In this document: positions 8,259 through 19,230 of the stretch, piece after piece
Position numbering within the stretch: the stretch's first letter is position 1
Layout of the letters: the number at the start of each line of letters is the position of its first letter
Assembly: GCA_021821195.1 (NCBI GenBank)
Contig: JAKACT010000007.1
Location: 75,442-139,441, forward strand
Direction: 5' to 3'
DNA length: 64,000 bases
Source of the DNA: Pseudomonadota bacterium
Lineage (GTDB): Bacteria; Pseudomonadota; Gammaproteobacteria; Xanthomonadales; Xanthomonadaceae
Program-made: the position numbers and the translations under genes
The notes under the pieces: generated by a model
Told to the model about the DNA's origin: nothing
What the model saw: the letters and a program-made list of their open reading frames with translations, nothing else
The model's database searches: none

Positions 8259-9017
8259 TCAGGACTCGAGCGTGGTTTCGCCCGCGAACACCCCCGCAGG
8301 CCCAAAGCGGCGCTCGATGATCGTGGCGCCGCCGTCATATCCCACCAGCACCAGCGTGCTGGCGCGGGTGCCGTAGTCCTGTTCGCGGATGAAGGCAGCG
8401 GACAGGCGTCGTTCCAGCGCCAATCCCACCCCGGTATCCGGTAGCAAGTCGTCGTCGGCGACCCGCTCGTCCGCCAGCGCCATCCACAGCGGTTCCGGAT
8501 CGGTGTCGCCGGCATCGGCCCATTGCGCCAGCACGCTGCGCAGGCGCGTGGTTTTCGGCCAAGGCGCGTCGAGGGCGCCATTGGACAAGCCGTAAGTGCC
8601 GGGCGCTAGCTGGCGTTCGCGTTCGCCATCCGGGCGATGGCCGACGTAGGCACAGGCATCGGCGTCCGCCACCAGCAGGTTGAACGGCGCGTAGCGCCCG
8701 GCCTCGCTGGCAAGTGCGGCCGCGTAGGCCGGGGCTGGGTCGGTGCCGGCGAGGAAGCGCAGCGGCAGGGCGCCGCGGGACGGCCCGGCGAACGGCGGCG
8801 CCAGCCCGTTGCGCACATTGGTCACCACCGCCATCCGGCCGTCCGGCCCCAGTCCCATCCAGGTGCCGCCGGAACGCAGGTCGCGGCCGGCCAGCACCGG
8901 CACATCCGGCCAGCGCGCCAGCGGCGCAGTGGGGCGGGCGTGCTGTTCATCGCGATTGCCGGCCACCACCAGCCGCCAGCGGGGATGCACGTTCCAAGCG
9001 AGGGCAACCAGGCACAT
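8259..9017 (-). CDS. NRDE family (TANGO2-like) protein
   Basis: 252 residues starting MCLVALAW, with Cys2 in the position of the candidate N-terminal nucleophile of this Ntn-hydrolase-like family. The name-giving motif is present as AGNRDE (near residue 20), followed by LAGRDLRSGGTWMGL and VTNVRNG. Cellular role of bacterial members is unsettled; the eukaryotic homologue TANGO2 has been linked to Golgi and haem handling. I start at ATG 9017, because ATG 9047 would place ten extra residues before the catalytic Cys. Convergent spacing with rnpB leaves only about 30 bases for its promoter. Confidence 0.85.
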   Translation of the reverse strand: MCLVALAWNVHPRWRLVVAGNRDEQHARPTAPLARWPDVPVLAGRDLRSGGTWMGLGPDGRMAVVTNVRNGLAPPFAGPSRGALPLRFLAGTDPAPAYAAALASEAGRYAPFNLLVADADACAYVGHRPDGERERQLAPGTYGLSNGALDAPWPKTTRLRSVLAQWADAGDTDPEPLWMALADERVADDDLLPDTGVGLALERRLSAAFIREQDYGTRASTLVLVGYDGGATIIERRFGPAGVFAGETTLES

Positions 9018-9227
9018 GGACGTCATTCTGCGCTGCCGCACGGCCATTCATTTTTTGCGGCGCAACATGCTTGGGCCGATACTTCGCCCGTTCAGCGAAA
9101 GCGTGCCGACAATCCCACAATCTCAAAAAATGAGACGAAACATGAGCTTGTGGATAAAGTTTGAGTAACTTGTTGAAGTCTGCTGCAAGTCATTGACCGG
9201 CCGGGGGAAATTTCCGCCGTCGGGTTG
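9018..9227. other. Intergenic region upstream of the dcw promoter
   Basis: Divergent region between the NRDE gene and mraZ. It is AT-richer than its surroundings, especially 9085-9180, with runs such as AAAAAATGAG. Apart from the mraZ promoter and MraZ boxes annotated just downstream I see no gene, repeat or terminator in it. It probably holds the promoter for the NRDE gene near 9030-9070, but no clear hexamer pair stands out. Confidence 0.4.
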
Positions 9228-9255
9228 TTGACATAGGTCAATTGCCTGCTAATGT
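9228..9255 (+). promoter_or_regulatory. Sigma-70 promoter of the dcw cluster (extended -10)
   Basis: Consensus -35 TTGACA (9228-9233), a 16-base spacer, and TAATGT (9250-9255) preceded by TGC, which makes an extended -10. The start point would be near 9262, about 70 bases before mraZ. This is the only good promoter I see for the long mraZ-to-ftsZ run, though internal promoters are likely. Confidence 0.7.
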
Positions 9256-9277
9256 GGGGGCTCGTGGGAAAACCGGG
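9255..9277 (+). promoter_or_regulatory. Candidate MraZ operator boxes
   Basis: MraZ represses its own operon by binding TGGG repeats spaced about ten bases apart. Here TGGG occurs at 9255-9258 and 9265-9268 with exactly ten-base periodicity, and a weaker CGGG follows at 9274-9277. The boxes start inside the -10 hexamer and cover the predicted start point, so bound MraZ would block RNA polymerase. Confidence 0.55.
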
Positions 9278-9333
9278 AAAATTGTGGTTTTCTTGGTTGA
9301 AACTCCGCAGCAGACGGGGGCGACAAGGGCAGC

Positions 9334-9780
9334 ATGTTCCAGGGCGAGACCGCCATCACCATCGACGACAAGGGCCGGCTGGCGATTCCGACCGCCTACC
9401 GGGAACTTGTCGCGCGCGGCTGCGGAAATCGCTTGGTGCTGGTCTACAACGTCTATGACGCCGGCTGCCTGTGGCTGTTGCAGCACGCGCAGTGGGAAAC
9501 GCTGCGCGACCAGCTCAATGCCCGCGGCATGAAGTCGGCGCAGGTGCGCACCTTGCGGCGCAAGTTGGTGGCCGCGGCGGTGGTGGTCGAGCCGGACGGC
9601 AATGGCCGCATTTCGCTTCCCGCCAGCATGCGCGCCAACGCCGGCATCGACCGCAAGGCCGTGCTGCTGGGCGTTGGCGACCGCTTCGAGCTGTGGGGCG
9701 AGCAGGAATACCAGGTGCACATGCGGCAGACCCTCGGGGATGCCGATCTCGATGACGAACTCCAGGACTTGCCGTTGTGA
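9334..9780 (+). CDS. mraZ: Transcriptional regulator MraZ
   Basis: Ring-forming AbrB-like DNA-binding protein, first gene of the division/cell-wall cluster and its own repressor in E. coli. 148 residues with both copies of the DxxxR signature: [13 protein letters not shown] near the N-terminus and [13 protein letters not shown] in the second half. Start MFQGE is the family start. The stop overlaps a GTG that may start rsmH. Confidence 0.95.
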   Translation: MFQGETAITIDDKGRLAIPTAYRELVARGCGNRLVLVYNVYDAGCLWLLQHAQWETLRDQLNARGMKSAQVRTLRRKLVAAAVVVEPDGNGRISLPASMRANAGIDRKAVLLGVGDRFELWGEQEYQVHMRQTLGDADLDDELQDLPL

Positions 9781-10739
9781 GCATGCAGGGCGCGGAAATC
9801 GCGTCCGCCCACCTTCCGGTGCTGTTTGCCGAGGTCATGGACGGTTTGGCGGTGAAGGCGGACGGCACTTACCTGGACGGGACGTTCGGGCGTGGCGGGC
9901 ATGCCCGTGGGGTGCTGCAGCGGCTTGGCGAAAAGGGGCGTTTGCTGGCGATGGACAAGGATCCGGACGCGATCGCGGTGGCCATGCGGATGGCCGACGC
10001 CGACGCGCGCCTGTCCTGGCATCGCGGCAGCTTCGCCAGCTTGGCCGACTGGCCGGCGACCGCAGCGGGTCTGGATGGCGTGCTGCTTGACCTTGGCGTG
10101 TCGTCGCCGCAGCTGGACGTGGCCGAGCGCGGCTTCTCGTTCGGCAAGGACGGCCCGCTGGACATGCGCATGGACCCCGAGTCCGGCGAAAGCGCCGCCG
10201 AGTGGCTGGCCCGCGCTTCGGAAAAGGAAATCACCGACGTGCTGTGGACCTACGGCGAGGAGCGCCAGAGCCGGCGCATCGCCCGCGCGATCGTGGCAGC
10301 GCGGGCGCAGGCACCGCTGGTGCGCACCGCGCAGCTGGCCGAGCTGATCGCGCAGGCCTGTCCGCGCGGCGCCAGCAAGACCCATCCGGCCACCCGCAGC
10401 TTCCAGGCCATCCGCATCCACGTCAACCGCGAGTTGGCCGACCTCGAGGCCGGCCTCGACGCCGCGCTGGCGCGGCTCAAGGTGGGCGGGCGGCTGGCGG
10501 TGATCAGCTTCCACTCGCTGGAAGACCGCATCGTCAAGCAGTTCATGGCGAAACATGCCAAGGCGCCGCCGGCCAACCGGCGGATGCCGGTGGAAGTGGC
10601 GTTCACGCCGACCCTTCGACTGGTGGGCGGCGCGCAGAAGGCCTCCGAGGCCGAACTGGCCGCCAACCCGCGCGCGCGCAGCGCGGTGCTGCGGGTGGCC
10701 GAGAAGCTACCGGTCGAAGCCTGGGCGGTGGCGGCATGA
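9777..10739 (+). CDS. rsmH: 16S rRNA (cytosine1402-N4)-methyltransferase
   Basis: SAM-dependent methyltransferase acting on N4 of C1402. Motifs: [29 protein letters not shown] (SAM site), [18 protein letters not shown], and the C-terminal [17 protein letters not shown] 9777 overlaps the mraZ stop (GTGA) and gives 320 aa; ATG 9783 gives 318 aa. I cannot separate them because neither has a strong ribosome site. Confidence 0.94.
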   Translation: MSMQGAEIASAHLPVLFAEVMDGLAVKADGTYLDGTFGRGGHARGVLQRLGEKGRLLAMDKDPDAIAVAMRMADADARLSWHRGSFASLADWPATAAGLDGVLLDLGVSSPQLDVAERGFSFGKDGPLDMRMDPESGESAAEWLARASEKEITDVLWTYGEERQSRRIARAIVAARAQAPLVRTAQLAELIAQACPRGASKTHPATRSFQAIRIHVNRELADLEAGLDAALARLKVGGRLAVISFHSLEDRIVKQFMAKHAKAPPANRRMPVEVAFTPTLRLVGGAQKASEAELAANPRARSAVLRVAEKLPVEAWAVAA

Positions 10740-11002
10740 GCCGGCACCTGCTGCTGACCGTGCTGGTGGCCGCCAATATCGCGACCGCGCTGCTGATCGT
10801 GCGCGACCGCCACGAGCATCGGCAGGCGTTCGTCGAGCTGAGCCGGCTGGAAAAGGCGCGCGACGCGCTCAACATCGAATTCGGCCGGCTGCAGCTGGAA
10901 CAGGCGACTTGGGCGGAGAGCAACCGCGTCGACCAGGTCGCGCGCACCCGCCTGGGGATGGAGTTCCCGCGCACCGAAGACGTGGTGGTGCTGCGGCGAT
11001 GA
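10736..11002 (+). CDS. ftsL: Cell division protein FtsL
   Basis: Small bitopic membrane protein of the FtsQLB complex. 88 residues: a short cytoplasmic start, one membrane segment (about residues 4-21, [18 protein letters not shown]) and a periplasmic coiled-coil rich in L, E and R ([22 protein letters not shown]). It ends with the usual RLGMEFP segment before the stop. Position between rsmH and ftsI, with 4-base overlaps on both sides, supports the call. Confidence 0.92.
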   Translation: MSRHLLLTVLVAANIATALLIVRDRHEHRQAFVELSRLEKARDALNIEFGRLQLEQATWAESNRVDQVARTRLGMEFPRTEDVVVLRR

Positions 11003-12870
11003 CCCACTTCGGCAAACGCCTGCGCTGGTTTGGAAGCGAAGCGCGCCGCGAGCGCGCTGCTGGCGTGCACCCGCGCGCGCGCGGTGCGCAGTTCGACCTG
11101 CGGCGCCGGCTGGCGCTGGTCTGCGGCTTCCTCGGCCTAGGGTCGGTGGCGCTGCTGGCGCGCGCGCTGGACCTGCAGGTGGTCGATCATGCCTTCTACC
11201 AGCAGCAGGGTGACGCGCGTTTCCTGCGCGAGATCCCGATCGCCACTTCGCGCGGCATGATCACCGACCGCAACGGCGAGCCGCTGGCGATCTCCTCGCC
11301 GGTCGAGTCGATCTGGGGCAATCCGCGCGAGCTGCTGAAGGCGCCCGAGCGCCTGCCGGCGCTGGCGCGCGCGCTAGGCATGCCGCAGGACGAACTGGCC
11401 AGCCGGCTGAGCGCCCGCGCCGACAAGGAGTTCGTCTACCTCAAGCGCCGCATCAACCCGGACGAAGCCGCCAGCATCCTCGCGCTGGACATCCCCGGCG
11501 TGGCCAGCCAGCGCGAATACCGCCGCTTCTACCCGCAGGGCGAGGCGCTGGCGCACGTGCTGGGCTTCACCAATATCGATGATCGCGGCCAGGAAGGCCT
11601 AGAGCTGGCCTTCGACGACTGGCTGCGCGGCACCGCCGGCGCCAAGCGCGTGATCCGCGACAACAAGGGCCGCATCGTCGAGAACGTGGACCTGGTGCGC
11701 GCAGCGCAGCCCGGGCACGACCTGGCGCTCAGCATCGACCGCCGCATCCAGTACCTGACCCATCGCGAACTGCGCAACGCGATTGCCGAAACCGGCGCCA
11801 GCAGCGGCTCGGCGGTGGTGCTGGACGTGGCCACCGGCGAAGTGCTGGCGATGGCCAACCTGCCGACCTTCAACCCCAATGCGGTGGGCACCAGCCCGCG
11901 CGACGCGCACCGCAATCGCGCCGTCACCGACCTCTTGGAGCCCGGCTCGACGATGAAGCCGCTGACCGTGGCGGCGGGGCTGGAAGCCGGCGTGATCACG
12001 CCGGCGACGCTGTTCAACACCAACCCGGGCTGGATCCCCAACGGTCGCTACCGCACCACCGACACCCACAACTACGGCGTGCTGGACACCACCGGCATCA
12101 TCCGCAAGAGCTCCAACGTCGGTGCTTCGCTGGTGGCGCGGCGGTTGGGCGATGCGCAGTTCTATGCCTTCATGCGCCGCTTCGGCTACGGCCAGCGCAC
12201 CGGCAGCGGCTTCCCGGGCGAAGCGGCCGGGCTGTTCCCGTCACCGGGCAGCCCCGGCTGGAGCGGCACCAGCAAGCAGACCATGAGCTACGGCTACGGC
12301 CTCAGCGCCACCCCGCTGCAGATCGCCACCGCCTACGCGGCGCTGGGCAACGGCGGGCTGCTGCACCAGCCCAGCTTCGTCAAGGGCCAGCACAACCCGC
12401 CCAAGCGGGTACTGGACGCGCGCATCGCCAAGCAGGTGCTGCACATGATGCAGACCGTCACCGAGCCGGGCGGCACCGCCACCCAGGCGGCGATCCTCGG
12501 CTACCACGTGGCCGGCAAGACCGGCACTTCGCGCAAGGCCAGCGCCGGCGGCTATTCGCGCCGCTACATCGGCTACTTCGCCGGGCTGGTGCCGGTGGAA
12601 CACCCGCGCTTCGCGATGGTGGTGGCGGTGAACGATCCCGACCCGACCCGCAAGGGCTATTACGGCGGCGTGGTCGCCGGTCCGGTGTTCCGCAACACGA
12701 TGGAGGGCGCGCTGCGCCTGATGGACGTCTCGCCCGACAACCTCGATGCCTGGCTGGCCGTGCAGGCCGCCGCCGAAGCCAAGCGCATGAAGGCCGAAGG
12801 CCGCGCGCTGCCTGTGCCGCCCACCGCCGCCGCGGCGTCCGCCGCCACCAATGCGAGGGCGCTGCAATGA
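10999..12870 (+). CDS. ftsI: Peptidoglycan D,D-transpeptidase FtsI (PBP3)
   Basis: Septal transpeptidase. 623 residues: basic cytoplasmic tail, one membrane segment (about residues 34-56), PBP dimer/pedestal domain with [13 protein letters not shown], then the transpeptidase domain. Catalytic motifs are intact: S317-T-M-K320 (in EPGSTMKP), S371-S-N373 and K507-T-G509. The last 50 residues are alanine-rich and probably disordered. Acts with FtsW, encoded 4 kb downstream. Confidence 0.96.
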   Translation: MTHFGKRLRWFGSEARRERAAGVHPRARGAQFDLRRRLALVCGFLGLGSVALLARALDLQVVDHAFYQQQGDARFLREIPIATSRGMITDRNGEPLAISSPVESIWGNPRELLKAPERLPALARALGMPQDELASRLSARADKEFVYLKRRINPDEAASILALDIPGVASQREYRRFYPQGEALAHVLGFTNIDDRGQEGLELAFDDWLRGTAGAKRVIRDNKGRIVENVDLVRAAQPGHDLALSIDRRIQYLTHRELRNAIAETGASSGSAVVLDVATGEVLAMANLPTFNPNAVGTSPRDAHRNRAVTDLLEPGSTMKPLTVAAGLEAGVITPATLFNTNPGWIPNGRYRTTDTHNYGVLDTTGIIRKSSNVGASLVARRLGDAQFYAFMRRFGYGQRTGSGFPGEAAGLFPSPGSPGWSGTSKQTMSYGYGLSATPLQIATAYAALGNGGLLHQPSFVKGQHNPPKRVLDARIAKQVLHMMQTVTEPGGTATQAAILGYHVAGKTGTSRKASAGGYSRRYIGYFAGLVPVEHPRFAMVVAVNDPDPTRKGYYGGVVAGPVFRNTMEGALRLMDVSPDNLDAWLAVQAAAEAKRMKAEGRALPVPPTAAAASAATNARALQ

Positions 12871-14351
12871 CCCGCGCCATGCTGCTGGGCGAACTGCTGC
12901 CGGAACTGGAAGGGCTGTCCGCCGACCTCGCCATCACCGGGCTGGTGCAGGACAGCCGCGAGGTGAAGCCGGGCGATGCGTTCGTGGCGATCGCCGGGTT
13001 CGGCGCGCACGGCCTGAACTTCGTCGACGTGGCCCGCGAGGCCGGCGCCGCCGCGGTGCTGTTTGAGCCGCCGGCACCGGACGAGCTGCCTGCGCCGGCC
13101 GATGCGATCCCGGTGGTCGGGTTGCGTGCGCGCATGGGCAAGATGGCCGACACGTTCCACGGCCATCCCAGCGCGGCGATGGCCACGGTGGGCGTGACCG
13201 GCACCAACGGCAAGACTTCCACCGTGCAGCTGCTGGCGCAGGCGTGGACGCTGCGTGGGCAGAAGGCCGGCACCGTCGGCACGCTGGGCAGCGGCGTGTA
13301 CCCGAAGATCGTGCCGACCGGCTTCACCACCCCGCTGGTGCTGCGCATGCACGCGCTGCTGGCCGAGCTACGCGACGAGGGCGCCTCGGCGGTGGCGATG
13401 GAGGTGTCCTCGCACGCGCTCGACCAGGGCCGCGTGGATGGCGTGCACTTCGACGTGGCGGTGTTCACCAACCTCACCCGCGACCACCTCGACTACCACG
13501 GCGACATGGCCCGCTACGGCGCGGCCAAGGCGCGGCTGTTCGACTGGCCGGGCCTGCGCGCGGCCGCGGTCAACCTGGACGATGCATTCGGCCGCGAGCT
13601 GTTCGCAGCCGTCGGCGGCAAGGTGCGCGCGCTGGGCTTCTCCTCGCGCGGCGCCGCCGGCGCCAGCGTGCGCGCGGAAGAGCTGGTGCTGGACGGCAGC
13701 GGCATCCGTTTCATGCTGCACGCCGGCGGCCAGGCGCATCCGGTGCGTTCGCCGCTGCTGGGCCGCTTCAACGTGGACAACCTGTTGGGCGTGGCGACCA
13801 CCCTGTTCGCGATGGGCATGGCGCCGGCGCTGATCGCCGACACCCTGTCGCAGCTGCTGCCGGTCGATGGCCGCATGAACCGGCTGGGGGGCGAAGCCGG
13901 CGCGCCGCTGGTGGTGGTGGACTACGCCCACACGCCCGACGCGCTGGAGCAGGCGCTGGCGTCCCTGCGCGCGCACACCGCCGGCACGCTGACCTGCGTG
14001 TTCGGCTGCGGCGGCGAGCGCGATACCGGCAAGCGCCCGCAGATGGCCGCCATCGCCGAGCGCCTGGCCGACCGCGTCATCGTCACCGACGACAACCCGC
14101 GCAACGAGGATGGCGATGCCATCGTCGCCGACATCGTCGCGGGGCTTAAGGAGCCGGCGCGGGTGGTGGTGCAGCGCGACCGTGCCACCGCCATCGCGCA
14201 GGCGATTGGCGGGGCCGGTGCCGACGACGTGGTGCTGGTCGCCGGCAAGGGCCACGAGCCTTACCAGGACATCGCTGGGGTGAAGCATCCGTTCGAGGAC
14301 GCGGCGGTGGCGCGCGATTGCCTGCGCCGTCGCGAAGGCGGTGGCGCATGA
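12867..14351 (+). CDS. murE: UDP-MurNAc-L-Ala-D-Glu:meso-DAP ligase
   Basis: Mur ligase that adds the third stem-peptide residue. 494 residues with the ATP loop [11 protein letters not shown] (about residues 108-118), the central [17 protein letters not shown] region carrying the carbamylated lysine site, and the DNPRNEDGD motif whose DNPR indicates meso-diaminopimelate rather than lysine. Start overlaps the ftsI stop. Confidence 0.96.
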   Translation: MTRAMLLGELLPELEGLSADLAITGLVQDSREVKPGDAFVAIAGFGAHGLNFVDVAREAGAAAVLFEPPAPDELPAPADAIPVVGLRARMGKMADTFHGHPSAAMATVGVTGTNGKTSTVQLLAQAWTLRGQKAGTVGTLGSGVYPKIVPTGFTTPLVLRMHALLAELRDEGASAVAMEVSSHALDQGRVDGVHFDVAVFTNLTRDHLDYHGDMARYGAAKARLFDWPGLRAAAVNLDDAFGRELFAAVGGKVRALGFSSRGAAGASVRAEELVLDGSGIRFMLHAGGQAHPVRSPLLGRFNVDNLLGVATTLFAMGMAPALIADTLSQLLPVDGRMNRLGGEAGAPLVVVDYAHTPDALEQALASLRAHTAGTLTCVFGCGGERDTGKRPQMAAIAERLADRVIVTDDNPRNEDGDAIVADIVAGLKEPARVVVQRDRATAIAQAIGGAGADDVVLVAGKGHEPYQDIAGVKHPFEDAAVARDCLRRREGGGA

Positions 14352-15730
14352 CGCCGCGCCTGCTGTCCTGGATCGCCCAGGCCACCGGTGGCCGGCTGGT
14401 CGGCGCCGACCGCACGGTCGACGCCATCGCCACCGACACCCGCGCACTGCCCGGCGGCGATGCACTGTTCGTCGCGCTGAAGGGCGAAAACTTCGACGGC
14501 CACGCCCACGTGCAGGCGGCTGCCGATGGCGGCTGCGTGGCGGCGCTGGTGGCGCGCCCGCTGGAGGTCGCGCTGCCGCAGATCGTCGTCGCCGATACCG
14601 AGCGTGCGCTGGCCAGTCTGGCCGCGGCGGTGCAGCGCGAGCGCACGACGAAGGTGCTGGCGGTGACCGGCAGCAACGGCAAGACCACGGTCAAGACCCT
14701 GCTGCATTCGATCCTGCGCCAGCTGGGCAGCGCCTATGCCAATCCCGGCAACCGCAACAACGAGATCGGCCTGCCGCTGGCGGTGCTGGATGCGCCGGAC
14801 GATGCGCGCTTTGCGGTTTACGAGATGGGTGCAGGCAAGCCCGGCGACATCGCCTACCTGACCGCCATCGCGCGGCCGGACGTGGCGCTGGTCAACAACA
14901 TCGCGTCGGCCCACCTGGAGCGGATGGGCAGCCTGCTCGGCGTCGCCCAGACCAAGGGCGCCATCTACCAGGCGCTGCCGGCAGGCGGCGTGGCGGTGGT
15001 GAATGCCGATGATGCATTCGCGCTGTATTTCAGCGAGCGGCTGCGCGGCGTACGGATGATCCGTTTCGGCATCGAGGCCGAAGCGGATATCAGCGCGCGC
15101 GACATCCGCGGCGGCCTGCAGGGCTCGCGCTTCACCCTGGTGGCGCCGGAAGGCGAGGTCGAGGTCGCGCTTCCGCTGCCGGGGCGCCACAACATCCGCA
15201 ACGCGCTGGCCGCGGCGGCGATGGCGCTGGCGGTGGGCGCAAGCTTGGCCCAGGTCCGCGCCGGGCTGGAAGCGGTGGAGGGCGTGGCCGGCCGGCTGGC
15301 TACCCATCGCCTGCGCCACGGCGCGACGCTAGTGGACGACAGTTACAACGCCAATCCGGGTTCGCTGGCGGCGGCCATCGACACGCTGGCGGAGGGCGGT
15401 GGCGAGGCCTGGTTGGTGCTGGGCGATATGCGCGAGCTGGGCGCCGACGAAATCGCGCTGCATGCCGAGGCCGGAACCCGTGCCAGGGCCGCCGGCATCG
15501 CCCGCCTGTTCGCGCTGGGCGAACTCAGCGCGCATGCCGCAAGGGCATTCGGCGAGGGCGGCAGCGTGCATGCCTCGCACGCTGCGCTGGCGGATGCGCT
15601 GTGGGCGCAGCTGGGTGCCGGCACCACCGTGCTGGTGAAGGGCTCGCGCGGCAGCGCGATGGACAGGATCGTGGCCGCGCTGCTGCAGCGGGATGCCGGA
15701 CCCGACGGGGAGACCACCGATGCTGCTTGA
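14348..15730 (+). CDS. murF: UDP-MurNAc-tripeptide:D-Ala-D-Ala ligase
   Basis: Adds the D-Ala-D-Ala dipeptide, the last cytoplasmic stem-peptide step. 460 residues; ATP loop [13 protein letters not shown] (near residue 105), [27 protein letters not shown] and [17 protein letters not shown] are all family signatures. Start overlaps the murE stop and the end overlaps mraY by 11 bases. Confidence 0.96.
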   Translation: MTPRLLSWIAQATGGRLVGADRTVDAIATDTRALPGGDALFVALKGENFDGHAHVQAAADGGCVAALVARPLEVALPQIVVADTERALASLAAAVQRERTTKVLAVTGSNGKTTVKTLLHSILRQLGSAYANPGNRNNEIGLPLAVLDAPDDARFAVYEMGAGKPGDIAYLTAIARPDVALVNNIASAHLERMGSLLGVAQTKGAIYQALPAGGVAVVNADDAFALYFSERLRGVRMIRFGIEAEADISARDIRGGLQGSRFTLVAPEGEVEVALPLPGRHNIRNALAAAAMALAVGASLAQVRAGLEAVEGVAGRLATHRLRHGATLVDDSYNANPGSLAAAIDTLAEGGGEAWLVLGDMRELGADEIALHAEAGTRARAAGIARLFALGELSAHAARAFGEGGSVHASHAALADALWAQLGAGTTVLVKGSRGSAMDRIVAALLQRDAGPDGETTDAA

Positions 15731-16805
15731 ACTCACCCGCTGGCTGGAACAGTTGCAGGGCCACTTCAACCTGTTCAACTACCTGACCTTCCGCGCCATC
15801 CTCGGCGCGCTGACCGCGCTGTCGCTGTCGCTGTGGTGGGGGCCGCGGATGATCCGCTACCTGGCCACGCTCAAGGGCGGCCAGCCGATCCGCAAGGACG
15901 GCCCGCAGTCGCATTTCTCCAAGGCCGGCACGCCGACCATGGGCGGCGCGCTGATCCTGTCGACAGTGGCCGCATCGGTGCTGCTGTGGGGCGACCTGCG
16001 CAACAAGTACGTGTGGGTGGTGCTGGTGGTGATGGTCGGCTTCGGCGCCATCGGCTGGGCCGACGACTGGATCAAGATCGTCAAGCGCGATCCCAACGGC
16101 ATGCGCTCGCGCACCAAGTACGCGCTGCAGTCGCTGCTGGGCCTTGCCGCCGGCATCTACCTGTTCGCCTTCGCCGACGTGCCGGCGGCCACCACCTTCT
16201 ACGTGCCGTTCTTCAAGTCGATCGCGCTGCCGCTGGCCGGTGTCGGCTTCGTCGGCATCGCCTACTTCTGGATCGTCGGGTTCTCCAACGCAGTCAACCT
16301 GACCGACGGCCTCGATGGCCTCGCCATCATGCCCACCGTGCTGGTGGCCTGCGCGCTGGGCGTGTTCGCCTATGCCTCCGGCAACGCCACCTTCGCCGCG
16401 TACCTGCAGATCCCACGGGTGCCGGGTGCGGGCGAGCTGATCATCATCTGCGCGGCCATCGCCGGCGCCGGGCTGGGCTTCCTGTGGTTCAACACCTATC
16501 CGGCGATGGTGTTCATGGGCGACATCGGTGCGCTGGCGCTGGGCGCGGTGCTCGGCACCATCGCGGTGATCGTGCGCCAGGAACTGGTGCTGGTGCTGAT
16601 GGGCGGCATCTTCGTCATCGAGACGCTGTCGGTGATGATCCAGGTCGCCAGTTTCAAGCTCACCGGCAAGCGCGTGTTCCGGATGGCGCCGATCCACCAC
16701 CACTTCGAACTGAAGGGCTGGCCGGAGCCGCGGGTGATCGTGCGCTTCTGGATCATCAGCGTGGTGCTGGTGCTGGTCGGGCTTGCCACGTTGAAGGTGC
16801 GCTGA
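15720..16805 (+). CDS. mraY: Phospho-N-acetylmuramoyl-pentapeptide transferase
   Basis: Integral membrane enzyme making lipid I on undecaprenyl phosphate. 361 residues and about ten membrane segments. Signatures: [20 protein letters not shown] (catalytic DD), [11 protein letters not shown] and the [11 protein letters not shown] tail loop. ATG 15720 gives the family start and overlaps murF by 11 bases. The gene is followed directly by ftsW; murD, which usually sits here, is absent. Confidence 0.96.
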   Translation: MLLELTRWLEQLQGHFNLFNYLTFRAILGALTALSLSLWWGPRMIRYLATLKGGQPIRKDGPQSHFSKAGTPTMGGALILSTVAASVLLWGDLRNKYVWVVLVVMVGFGAIGWADDWIKIVKRDPNGMRSRTKYALQSLLGLAAGIYLFAFADVPAATTFYVPFFKSIALPLAGVGFVGIAYFWIVGFSNAVNLTDGLDGLAIMPTVLVACALGVFAYASGNATFAAYLQIPRVPGAGELIIICAAIAGAGLGFLWFNTYPAMVFMGDIGALALGAVLGTIAVIVRQELVLVLMGGIFVIETLSVMIQVASFKLTGKRVFRMAPIHHHFELKGWPEPRVIVRFWIISVVLVLVGLATLKVR

Positions 16806-18148
16806 TGGCCGCGATCGATTTTGGCAACCTGCGCCAGGCCACCCGCCGCGACGAGCTCGACGGGCGCATGGACCCGTGGCTGCTGGGCGCGATGGTCGCG
16901 CTGGCCTGCCTGGGCGTGGTGATGGTCGGCTCCGCCGCGATCGCCGGTGGCGGCCAGAACGCCGGGCCCTGGCACTTCCTCGGCCGCCACGTCGTGTTCC
17001 TGGCGGGTGGATTGGTGCTCGCCACGGTGGTGATGCAGCTGGAACTGAAGCTGGTCGAAAAGTACAGCCACTACCTGTTGCTTGCGTCCTTCATGATCCT
17101 GCTGCTGGTGTTCGTGCCGGGGATCGGCAAGACCGTGAACGGCGCCCGCCGCTGGATCAACCTGGGCCCCGCCAGCTTCCAGGCCGTGGAGCTGGTGAAG
17201 GTGTTCTACATCGTCTGGCTGGCCAGCTACCTGAAGCGGTTCAATGAAGACGTCGCGGTGGCTTGGAATGCGATGCTCAAGCCCGCGGGAATCGTGGTGT
17301 TGCTGGTGGGGTTGCTGTTGCTGCAGCCGGACTTCGGCTCCTCGGTGCTGCTGTTCGGCATCACCGCCTGCATGCTGTTGCTGGGCGGGGCGCCGATCAA
17401 GCGCCTGATCCTGCCGGTGTTGGTGCTGGTGCCTGGGCTGGTGGCGCTGGTGGTGTTCGAACCCTACCGCATGCGCCGCATCACCTCGTTCGTGGACCCG
17501 TGGCAAGACCAGCTCGGCGCTGGCTACCAGCTCAGCAACGCGCTGATGGCGATCGGCCGCGGCGAGTGGTTTGGCGTGGGCCTGGGGGGCTCGGTGCAGA
17601 AGCTTTCCTACCTGCCGGAGGCGCACACCGACTTCATCTTCTCGGTGATCGCCGAGGAACTGGGTTTCGCCGGCGTGTCCATGGTGGTGGGCCTGTTCGT
17701 GCTGCTGGCCGGCCGCGCATTCTGGCTAGGCCTGAAGTGCGTCGAGATGAAGCGCCACTTCTCGGGCTACATCGCGTTCGGCATCGCGCTGTGGATGGCG
17801 CTGCAGAGTTTCGTGTCGGTGGGCGTGAACCTTGGCGTGCTGCCGACCAAGGGGCTGACCCTGCCGCTGGTGTCGTACGGCGGCTCCAGCGTGCTGATGA
17901 CCTGTGGCGCGCTGGGCCTGCTGCTGCGGGTGTCGAAGGAATACGATCGCGCCGCCCGCCAGGTCGCCAAGCGGCGCGCGGTGGGTGCCGGGGTGGCGAT
18001 CGGCGCGCCGCCGGTGGCCGCGCAGCCGCCACTGCCGGCCGATGCCGGCAACCGCGGCACCAGCCGCCTGCGCCAGCGGATCGAACCCGGCCTGGGCCGT
18101 CCGTCCACTGAATCGGCCGCGCTGGCCGCGCTGCGGAGGGCCCGTTGA
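16805..18148 (+). CDS. ftsW: Lipid II polymerase FtsW (SEDS family)
   Basis: Septal peptidoglycan glycosyltransferase partner of FtsI. 447 residues, about ten membrane segments, with [15 protein letters not shown], the [26 protein letters not shown] loop holding the catalytic aspartate region, and [16 protein letters not shown]-terminal cytoplasmic tail of about 50 residues follows. The first codon shares one base with the mraY stop. Confidence 0.95.
   Translation: MAAIDFGNLRQATRRDELDGRMDPWLLGAMVALACLGVVMVGSAAIAGGGQNAGPWHFLGRHVVFLAGGLVLATVVMQLELKLVEKYSHYLLLASFMILLLVFVPGIGKTVNGARRWINLGPASFQAVELVKVFYIVWLASYLKRFNEDVAVAWNAMLKPAGIVVLLVGLLLLQPDFGSSVLLFGITACMLLLGGAPIKRLILPVLVLVPGLVALVVFEPYRMRRITSFVDPWQDQLGAGYQLSNALMAIGRGEWFGVGLGGSVQKLSYLPEAHTDFIFSVIAEELGFAGVSMVVGLFVLLAGRAFWLGLKCVEMKRHFSGYIAFGIALWMALQSFVSVGVNLGVLPTKGLTLPLVSYGGSSVLMTCGALGLLLRVSKEYDRAARQVAKRRAVGAGVAIGAPPVAAQPPLPADAGNRGTSRLRQRIEPGLGRPSTESAALAALRRAR
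18135..18147 (+). promoter_or_regulatory. Ribosome site supporting a TTG start of murG
   Basis: GGAGG at 18135-18139 lies five bases before TTG 18145, whereas the in-frame ATG at 18157 would be 17 bases away. The TTG overlaps the ftsW stop (TTGA), the same coupling pattern used across the cluster, so I prefer TTG. Confidence 0.6.
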
Positions 18149-19230
18149 GCGCGCGCATGCCCCTCGTCATGGTGATGGCCGGCGGCACCGGCGGCCACAT
18201 CTTCCCCGGCCTTGCGGTGGCGCAGGCGCTGCGCGAGCGCGGCGCGGACGTGTGCTGGCTGGGCGCGTACGGCGGCATGGAAACCCGGTTGGTGCCGCCG
18301 CAGGGCATCGCCATCGACACCATCGCGGTCAAGGGCGTGCGCGGCAAGGGCATCGCCACCCTGCTGGCGGCGCCGCTGCGGATCCTGTCGGCGGTGCGCG
18401 CGGCGGCCGCGGTGATGCGCGCGCGCCGGCCGGACGCGGCGATCAGCTTCGGCGGCTTCGCCGCGGGGCCGGGTGGGATCGCCGCCAGGCTGGCCGGCAT
18501 CCCGCTGCTGGTGCACGAGCAGAATCGTGCCGCCGGCATGACCAACAAGACGCTGGCCAAGGTGGCGCGGCAGGTGCTGGTGGGTTTCCCGCAGACCTTC
18601 GCGAAGGAAATCCATGTCGGCAACCCGGTGCGCGTGCAGATCGCACGGGTGCCGCCGCCCGGCCAGCGCGACTTCGCGCATGCAGGGCCGCTGCGCCTGA
18701 TGGTGCTGGGCGGCAGCCAGGGCGCGCGTGCGCTGAATGAAGCGGTGCCGCGCGCGGTGGCCGCGCTGGGCCAGCCGGTGGAGATCATCCACCAGGCCGG
18801 CGAGAAGATGCTCGAGGCCGCACGCAAGGCCTATGCCGATGCGAACGTCGAAGCGCGCGTGGAGCCCTTCATCGCCGACATGGCGGCCGCGTACGCCTGG
18901 GCCGACCTGGTGGTCTGCCGCGCCGGTGCGCTGACCCTGGCCGAGCTGTGCGCGGTCGGCGTCGGCAGCGTGCTGGTGCCGTTCCCGCAGGCGGTGGACG
19001 ACCACCAGACCCGCAATGCCGAATACCTGGTGGAGCGCGGCGCCGCCGTGCTGCTGCCGCAGACCGAACAACTGGCCGCGCGCCTGCAGCAGGCGCTGGC
19101 CGATCTTTCCGCCGATCCCGGCAAGCGCCTGGCGATGGCGCAGGCCGCGCGCGGCCTGGCCCGTCCCGACGCCGCGCAGCGCGTGGCCGAGGCGGTGCTG
19201 GCCGCGATTTCCAACGAGGTTTCCCAATGA
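18145..19230 (+). CDS. murG: Lipid II synthase (GlcNAc transferase)
   Basis: GT28 glycosyltransferase that adds GlcNAc to lipid I on the inner leaflet. 361 residues. N-terminal [18 protein letters not shown], the middle [16 protein letters not shown], and the UDP-GlcNAc site [16 protein letters not shown] plus [11 protein letters not shown] are conserved. TTG 18145 is the likely start; ATG 18157 would remove four residues. Confidence 0.95.
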   Translation: MSARMPLVMVMAGGTGGHIFPGLAVAQALRERGADVCWLGAYGGMETRLVPPQGIAIDTIAVKGVRGKGIATLLAAPLRILSAVRAAAAVMRARRPDAAISFGGFAAGPGGIAARLAGIPLLVHEQNRAAGMTNKTLAKVARQVLVGFPQTFAKEIHVGNPVRVQIARVPPPGQRDFAHAGPLRLMVLGGSQGARALNEAVPRAVAALGQPVEIIHQAGEKMLEAARKAYADANVEARVEPFIADMAAAYAWADLVVCRAGALTLAELCAVGVGSVLVPFPQAVDDHQTRNAEYLVERGAAVLLPQTEQLAARLQQALADLSADPGKRLAMAQAARGLARPDAAQRVAEAVLAAISNEVSQ

